Assembly: GCF_029946505.1 (NCBI RefSeq)
Contig: NZ_JARZHG010000018.1
Location: 62,001-126,000 of the forward strand
DNA length: 64,000 nt
Reading direction: 5' to 3'
Source: Polyangium sp. y55x31
Lineage (GTDB): Bacteria; Myxococcota_A; Polyangia; Polyangiales; Polyangiaceae
Positions 58,815 through 64,000 of the stretch are shown piece after piece. How positions within the stretch are numbered: position 1 is the stretch's first letter; the number at the start of each line of letters is the position of its first letter. The notes beneath the pieces are model-generated. The model saw only the letters and a program-made list of their open reading frames with translations, made no database searches and was not told the origin of the DNA. Position numbers and translations under genes: made by a program.

Positions 58815-61766
58815 CTACCTCCGCACCCGCTCTCGCCGCACCCGAAGCCTCCGCGCCTTCTCCCCTGCCCCATCCGGCGCCAGCGTCAGCACCACATCCT
58901 CCGCGAGCGGCCCCGAAATCCGCCGCCGCGCATCCTCGATCGTCCGCACCTCGTGATCGTTCACCTTGAGCAGCCGGTCCCCCGGCTCCACGCCCGCAAG
59001 CTCCGCCTCGCCGCCCGGCGGCACCATCACGACCACGATCACCTTCGACCCACGCTCGGTCCGCTCACCGAGCGTCAGCGCGATGCTGCCCGCGCCCTTC
59101 GCCTCGCCCTTCGCACTCCCCTCGCCCGGCAGCGTGATGTCCACGCGTGACGTGCTCCTCCCCGCGCGAACTTTTACCGTGGTCGACGCTCGTCCGAGGT
59201 CGGACGAATACGCCTCGATCGTCGCATCCCCCTCGGGCACGCCGACGAGCTTGAAGTGGCCCTCGCGATCCGTCGTGGCCACGCCGCGCGGCAGCGGACC
59301 GAGCGGCAAGTACGTGGGCACGAGGCCCGCGGCCACGCGCGCGCCCGCGACAGGTTCGTCGTTCGGATCGACGACCGTGCCCTCGACCTCGCCGGCCTCC
59401 GCGAGATCCACCGCGCCGACATCCACCTCGCGGCTCGGCGCTGCGGCGACCGTGGCGATCTTCTCGTTCTGCGCCCAGTCCGAATGCGACGCGACGATCC
59501 GCACGCGGCCTGGCGCGAGGTCCTTCACCTCGAACGCGCCCTCGGCGTCGCTGCGCGCGCGCCGCACGCCCGCGTCCGTGTAGACCACGACCTCGGCGCC
59601 TTCGATGCGCTCGCGCCCATCACGCCCCGTGACCTCGCCGCGCGCCGTGATGCCCTCGGCGAGCTCGTACGTGAGCTTCGCCGGCGCGATCTCCACCTCG
59701 TCGACCTTCGGCGCCTTGCTCGGGCGCATGAGCACGATGCGCAAGGGCAAACCCGCCGCGTCGGGGATCTCGACGTCGCCGTCGTCGTCCGTGAAGAACG
59801 TGCGTCGAAGCGGAACGGATGGGTCGAGCGAGACGGCGCGCACCTCGACACGATCGAGCGCGTAGCCACGATCGTCGGTCACGTGCACGACGACGGCGTC
59901 GCGCTGGCGCGGCAGAACGATCTCGACCTCCTTGCGCTCGCGATCCGGGATCTCGACGATGAGCCGCGCCGCCACGTCGCCCGGCGTCTCGGGGCGCGCG
60001 ACGCTGATCAAGACCTCGTCCGGGACGGCGGCGAACGCGAAGCTGCCGCTGTCGTCCGTGTAGGTGACGCGCTCGAACGTGCCGGCCGCCGCGGCGATCT
60101 CGACACGCGCGCCGCCGACGGGTCGGTGATCGGCATCGACCACGCGTCCTTCGAGCGAGCCGCCCTGCCGCAGCACGACCTTCACGCGCGCCTCGCCGCC
60201 CGAGGTGATCGTGACGGTCTCGCTCTCGGCCTCGACGTAGTCCGGGTGCCGGACGATCGCGTGCACGCGGCCGGGTGGGATCGGCGCGGCGCGGAACTCG
60301 CCATCGGCGCGCGTGACCCACGGATCACCGCCGCCGCCGAGCGACGTGGCGGCGAACGCCCCGGCGCGCGGCAGATCGGGAATCGGGCCCGGCATCACGC
60401 CGAGCTCGCCGATGGGCAGGAGCGGCAGCGGGCCGGGCAGCGCGAGGTCGAAGTGATCGTCGCGGAACTCGGCCATCGCGCTCGTCTCGTCGATCGGCAT
60501 GCCCTCGATGTCCACGCCGACGACCTCGATCGTCGCGCCGCCGACCGGAAAACCTCGATCGTCGACGACCTCGCCGACGAGCGCGCCGCCACGCAGAAGC
60601 GAGACGCGCACCTCGGTCGCGTCGTCGTCGACGGGCACGGCGCTGCGCGGCACGAAGCCCGGGGCGCGCGCGCTGACGGTCGCGTAGCCGAGCGCGATCG
60701 GGCCGAGCACGACCACACCTTTTGCGTCCGTACGACCGTGGATCGGGAACGGGCTCAGGCCCTCCTCGGCGAGCACGACGCTCGCTTCCTTCACGGGCGG
60801 CGCGTCTTCGGACTCGCCGTCGGTCACCTTCACCGTGATGCGTCGACCCGCGCCGAGCACGAGCTTCACCGGCTTCGTCATCGCGCGCTCGAGCTCGACC
60901 CCGAGTTCCGTCGCGCTCACGCGTTCGCCGAGCTCGGCTTTGAGATCGTACCCGCCGCGCCGGAGGCCCACGATCCGCGCCATGCCGTTCGCATCGGCGA
61001 CCGTGCTGCGCGCCGGCCAGAGCCCCGCGCCTGCGCAGAGCACGCGCGCGTACGGCGCGGGTTTGCCGTCGGCCTCCACGACCGACACCTCGAACGCGCC
61101 GAGCCGTTCGAGCTTGATCCGCACGGGAACCGGCCCCGGGAGCACGCCCGTCCGCACGGCGTCGTCGTACCCGCGCGCCGCCACGCGCACCGAAAACGGC
61201 CCTTGCCCGAGCCGATCGATCCGCGCGCGACCATCCGCGCCGGTCATGGCCACGAACGGCAGCGGGTCTCCGCCCGTGACGGTGATCTTCGCGCTCGGGA
61301 ACGGTTTTTCCGCTTCGTCGACGACGACGACATCGATCGCCGCGGCCGGCTGGAGCACGAGCCGCACGACGCGCTCGCCGGGCCCGAGCACGACCCGCAC
61401 CGACCCACGCGCGCGCCCCTCCGCATACGCGAGAAACCACGCTTCTCCACGCGGCATGCTTTCGAGCGTTGCGACGCCGTCCTCACCTGCCCGTGCTTCA
61501 CCTGCGAAGTACGTGGTCCCGCCCTGGATCGAGAACAGCCGCACGAACGCGCCGGGCAGCGGCCTGTCGTGTTCGTCGACGATGGCCACGCGCACGTCGG
61601 CGTCGCGCGCCGTGATCACGGCGGGGAGCGCGGGCGCCTGCATCAGGAGGTCGAGCGCCGAGAGCCGCGTATCGAAGAGCCCCGCCACGTAGACGAAGCT
61701 GACGAGCGCGGCGAGGATCGCGACGAGGCGTGAGGGCCAGGAGGGGTGCGGGAGGCGGGCGCTCAC
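58815..61766 (-). CDS. Large carboxypeptidase-regulatory-like protein with C-terminal PDZ domain
   Basis: From GTG 61766 the product has 983 residues; a start at 61823 would add 19 codons. One transmembrane segment (RLVAILAALVSFVYVAGLF) near the N-terminus makes it a signal-anchored protein with a periplasmic body. At least seven carboxypeptidase-regulatory/Cna-B-like beta modules follow, recognised by repeats such as VVDEAEKPFPSAKITVTGGD, VVDDRGFPVGGATIEVVG, VVDADHRPVGGARVEIAA and VVDPNDEPVAGARVAAGL. The end is a PDZ-like domain (VVVMVPPGGEAELAGVEPGDRLLKVN, split here as PGGEAELAGVEPGDRLL). It may act as a scaffold in the envelope. The function is unknown. Confidence 0.8.
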   Translation of the reverse strand: MSARLPHPSWPSRLVAILAALVSFVYVAGLFDTRLSALDLLMQAPALPAVITARDADVRVAIVDEHDRPLPGAFVRLFSIQGGTTYFAGEARAGEDGVATLESMPRGEAWFLAYAEGRARGSVRVVLGPGERVVRLVLQPAAAIDVVVVDEAEKPFPSAKITVTGGDPLPFVAMTGADGRARIDRLGQGPFSVRVAARGYDDAVRTGVLPGPVPVRIKLERLGAFEVSVVEADGKPAPYARVLCAGAGLWPARSTVADANGMARIVGLRRGGYDLKAELGERVSATELGVELERAMTKPVKLVLGAGRRITVKVTDGESEDAPPVKEASVVLAEEGLSPFPIHGRTDAKGVVVLGPIALGYATVSARAPGFVPRSAVPVDDDATEVRVSLLRGGALVGEVVDDRGFPVGGATIEVVGVDIEGMPIDETSAMAEFRDDHFDLALPGPLPLLPIGELGVMPGPIPDLPRAGAFAATSLGGGGDPWVTRADGEFRAAPIPPGRVHAIVRHPDYVEAESETVTITSGGEARVKVVLRQGGSLEGRVVDADHRPVGGARVEIAAAAGTFERVTYTDDSGSFAFAAVPDEVLISVARPETPGDVAARLIVEIPDRERKEVEIVLPRQRDAVVVHVTDDRGYALDRVEVRAVSLDPSVPLRRTFFTDDDGDVEIPDAAGLPLRIVLMRPSKAPKVDEVEIAPAKLTYELAEGITARGEVTGRDGRERIEGAEVVVYTDAGVRRARSDAEGAFEVKDLAPGRVRIVASHSDWAQNEKIATVAAAPSREVDVGAVDLAEAGEVEGTVVDPNDEPVAGARVAAGLVPTYLPLGPLPRGVATTDREGHFKLVGVPEGDATIEAYSSDLGRASTTVKVRAGRSTSRVDITLPGEGSAKGEAKGAGSIALTLGERTERGSKVIVVVMVPPGGEAELAGVEPGDRLLKVNDHEVRTIEDARRRISGPLAEDVVLTLAPDGAGEKARRLRVRRERVRR

Positions 61767-61852
61767 GTCCCCTGTTGCTAGCGCGGTCCGAAGGAGGCGA
61801 CCACCCAGGAGCATGTACGACACCCGCCCGCCGACCAGGTAGAATCGAGCCG

Positions 61853-62785
61853 ATGCGCACCTTCCTCAACTCCGCGAACTTGGTTCGACTCTTGATCCTC
61901 CAGGCAGCACTTGGCCTCACCGCGCTCGCGTGCACCGCCGAGAGCGCGCAGGGCGGATCGACCAGCTCGACCAGCTCGACCGGGGGCGGTTCGGCCGGCG
62001 GCATGGGTGGAATGGGCGGAACGGGCGGCGTCGGCGGCCAGAATCAGGGCGGCGCGGGGGGACAAGGCGGCTTCGATTTCACGAGCGGGAGCGGCGGCGG
62101 TGTCCCCTTGGTCGACGTCGACGTGGTCATCACGGCCGACAATGCGTACAGCTTCGGGTACGGAGACGTCGACGGAATCACGCATTTCACGCAGGGCACG
62201 CGCGCGCAGACCGCGGGCCAGATCTTCAATTGCGGCGAGGGGCCCGAGGCCTACGTCGTGCCCGCCGCGGACGCTCCGCCGTCGGCGTACCTGTACATCG
62301 TGACCTGGGACGACCTTTCGGTGACGCAAGGCGTCCTCGGGCAATTCCGCCGCGGCGACGGCGCGCCCTTGTACACCGGCGACGCCCAGTTCGAGGTCTG
62401 CGCGACCGGCATCAACATGCAGGCGAGCCAAACCGGCCCCACGCAGAACGAGATCAACGAGCAGATCGCGCTCTGCAACAGCGGCAATGGAGACGACGTC
62501 ACGACGAGCGCGGGCTGGGTGAACGTCGCAGGGGCCGTGACGCCCGGCGCGATCGGCTCGCTCGCGGTGGGGGAAGCGAATGATCCGGCGCCCGGCGGCA
62601 CGTTCCCACCCACCTGCCCCACGGGCTCCGCGCCTCCCGAGGCGGCGAGCATCGACCCGGCGGCGCACTGGATGTGGTATCAGCCCGGCGGCATCGCCAA
62701 TCCATTTCAATCGACCGGATCGAACACGTTCCGCGCGTATTTGATTTTCCGCGTCGCGGCCGAGGACATTCCGGACCCCAAGTGA
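61853..62785 (+). CDS. Hypothetical lipoprotein with Gly linker
   Basis: A 310-residue lipoprotein (signal ending GLTALAC, Cys27; ATG 61853). A Ser/Gly linker follows (STSSTSSTGGGSAGG, then GGMGGTGGVGGQNQGG). The folded part has about 230 residues with VDVDVVITADNAYSFGYGD, HFTQGTRAQTAGQIFNCGEG, AYLYIVTWDDLSVTQGVLG, FEVCATGINMQ and AHWMWYQPGGIANPF. This resembles uncharacterised myxobacterial surface proteins; no enzyme family is recognised. It is divergent from the PDZ protein gene. It ends 4 bases before the convergent LeuA-like gene. Confidence 0.8.
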   Translation: MRTFLNSANLVRLLILQAALGLTALACTAESAQGGSTSSTSSTGGGSAGGMGGMGGTGGVGGQNQGGAGGQGGFDFTSGSGGGVPLVDVDVVITADNAYSFGYGDVDGITHFTQGTRAQTAGQIFNCGEGPEAYVVPAADAPPSAYLYIVTWDDLSVTQGVLGQFRRGDGAPLYTGDAQFEVCATGINMQASQTGPTQNEINEQIALCNSGNGDDVTTSAGWVNVAGAVTPGAIGSLAVGEANDPAPGGTFPPTCPTGSAPPEAASIDPAAHWMWYQPGGIANPFQSTGSNTFRAYLIFRVAAEDIPDPK

Positions 62786-62789
62786 GCGC

Positions 62790-64000
62790 CTACCGCCCGT
62801 TCACCTCGTCCACGACGGCCAGGATCTCCTCGTCCGACAGGATGTGGCTCGACCCTTTGGCCTTCTTCAGGATCGCCTCCACGAGCTCCTTCGAAGGCTC
62901 GATCCTCCGCTGCCGCAGCCAAAAATTCACGTTCGAGGCGCCCGACATGTACCCCACGCAGATCTCCTGCTTCCGCCCGAACATCCCGGCCGGCACGCCC
63001 GAGTAGATCCGGTCCGCGAGCCACGCGTCGCCCTTGCCTTGCGCCTTGATGATCGCCGCCGCGTGCACGCCCGTCGCCGTGCGGAACGCGTCGCGGCCGA
63101 CGAGCGGGTAGTTGATCGGGATCTGCCAGCCCACCGCCTCCGCCGCCGTGTTGCAGTAATCCAGCATGTGCGTGAGGTCCTGATGCTCCAGCAGGCCGAG
63201 GAGCTTCAGGTTCAGCAGGATCAGCTCCATCGCCGCGTTCCCCACGCGCTCGCCGATCCCGAGCGCCGTCCCGTGCACCCGATCCGCCCCGAACTCCAGC
63301 GCCCAGAGCGCGTTCTCCAGCGCGAGCCCGCGATCGTTGTGACCGTGCCAGTCGATGCGGACCTTTCCGTCCGCTCCGTGGCCCGCGATGATCGCCTTCG
63401 TGAACGAGATCAGGTTGCGCACGCCGTCCGGCGTCGCGTGACCCACGGTGTCGCAGAGACACAGCCGCGACGCACCGTGATCGATCGCCATCTTGAACAG
63501 CGTCGCCAGCATGTCCGGCCGCGAGCGCGTCGTGTCTTCCGTCACGTACGCGACGGGAAGGCCTGCCTTCACCGCCACGTCGATCGCCTCGGCGCTGCGC
63601 TTGACGATCGTGTCGAGGTCCCAGTCCTCCGCGAGCTGGCGGATCGGGCTCGACCCGATGAAGCAGTAGACTTCGACGGGGATCCCCGCGCGCTGGGAGA
63701 TCTCGATCATCGGGGTGATGTCGGAGACCACGGTGCGACCCGCGCACGCCACGCCGAGCGGCAGCCGGTTGTCCGTGATCTCGCGACACATGCGCAGGAC
63801 GTCGTCGAAGGCGCGCTTCGAGCTACCGGGCAGGCCGATGTCCGCGACGTGGATGCCGATCTTGGACATCAGGTGAATGAGCTTGAGCTTCTGCTCGATG
63901 TTCGGATCGGCGACCGAGGGGTTCTGCAGTCCGTCGCGCAGCGTCTCGTCGAAGAACGTGACGTCCCGGGGGATGAGGCGTCCTTTGCGCCCGATCTCGT
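62790..64000 (-). CDS. 2-isopropylmalate synthase-like DRE-TIM enzyme (5' partial)
   Basis: The frame runs off the window's right edge; 403 residues are visible. The N-terminal catalytic motif is FFDETLRDGLQNPS (63935-63970 region), followed by VADIGLPGSSKRAF. RIDWHGHNDRGLALENAL supplies the metal histidines, and CDTVGHATPDGV and GERVGNAAMELILLNL complete the LeuA/homocitrate-synthase-type TIM barrel. It condenses acetyl-CoA with a 2-oxo acid; which one cannot be told. A typical LeuA allosteric domain is not seen in the C-terminal part, which ends ILSDEEILAVVDEVNGR. An ATG at 63869 is internal and not the start, since the catalytic motif lies upstream of it. Confidence 0.88.
   Translation of the reverse strand, partial: EIGRKGRLIPRDVTFFDETLRDGLQNPSVADPNIEQKLKLIHLMSKIGIHVADIGLPGSSKRAFDDVLRMCREITDNRLPLGVACAGRTVVSDITPMIEISQRAGIPVEVYCFIGSSPIRQLAEDWDLDTIVKRSAEAIDVAVKAGLPVAYVTEDTTRSRPDMLATLFKMAIDHGASRLCLCDTVGHATPDGVRNLISFTKAIIAGHGADGKVRIDWHGHNDRGLALENALWALEFGADRVHGTALGIGERVGNAAMELILLNLKLLGLLEHQDLTHMLDYCNTAAEAVGWQIPINYPLVGRDAFRTATGVHAAAIIKAQGKGDAWLADRIYSGVPAGMFGRKQEICVGYMSGASNVNFWLRQRRIEPSKELVEAILKKAKGSSHILSDEEILAVVDEVNGR

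Noticed and set aside
61823-61852. Upstream start for the PDZ protein at 61823
   Set aside because: No ribosome binding site, and the added residues do not extend the membrane anchor sensibly; GTG 61766 is preferred but not certain.

Overview
This is a high-GC (roughly 70% by eye) bacterial chromosome segment. Its style is that of a myxobacterium, most likely Polyangium/Sorangium-like. The signs are many Cys-anchored lipoproteins with Gly/Ser-rich linkers, PAS-STAS sensor proteins, HEAT and ankyrin proteins, a giant Rhs lipoprotein, and frequent GTG/TTG starts with ATGA/GTGA gene overlaps. The taxonomic call is inference; no marker gene is present. About 55 protein genes and one tRNA-Ser(TGA) can be supported.

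Layout. 2-7687: five tightly packed genes (unknown protein, HEAT-repeat protein, MoxR-type AAA+ ATPase, DUF5682-like protein with GxxH/E/GxxH motifs, vWA protein) forming a MoxR-vWA chaperone-like or conflict-type operon. 7772-14766: small hypotheticals, the FGAM synthase pair purL/purQ, and a large lipoprotein with a pilin-like C-terminus. 14951-17920: a three-domain peptidoglycan amidase lipoprotein, a strong terminator, and a TolB-like propeller lipoprotein. 17969-20973: an oxidative-stress unit (oxyR, catalase, ankyrin protein) with ATAG-N7-CTAT OxyR sites in front of both oxyR and the catalase. 21066-25862: PhoX-like lipoprotein, di-heme cytochrome c, methyltransferase. 25866-30443: two RsbR-like PAS-STAS proteins flanking a divergent SDR/TetR pair with a perfect palindromic operator. 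30606-34363: SDR plus glutathione peroxidase, then a BNR-propeller lipoprotein. After tRNA-Ser come an amidohydrolase, a coupled rpe / zincin / PLP-synthase operon, and a housekeeping stretch (GNAT, Cys-rich lipoprotein, cNMP-binding protein, YggS, TlpA-like, rarA, TPR, hpt).

45062-47358 is the most mosaic stretch. It holds a Uma2-type nuclease, a 21-bp minisatellite, a clearly AT-richer two-gene cassette of unknown function closed by a 10-bp hairpin, and a decayed open frame. 47359-51342 returns to ordinary genes (thioesterase, HAD phosphatase, lipoproteins). 51487-58559 carries a 2096-residue Rhs/YD-repeat lipoprotein. Its C-terminal tip is AT-richer and Cys-rich, and it is followed at once by a TPR-like protein that is a candidate immunity or partner protein. 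The window ends with a 980-residue carboxypeptidase-regulatory-like/PDZ protein, a lipoprotein and a truncated LeuA-type synthase.

The best candidates for something undescribed are the MoxR-vWA-DUF5682-HEAT operon, the Rhs tip/TPR pair, the AT-rich cassette at 46184-47016, and a 43-bp palindromic repeat that occurs in the purL-purQ junction and again inside the 3' end of rarA.
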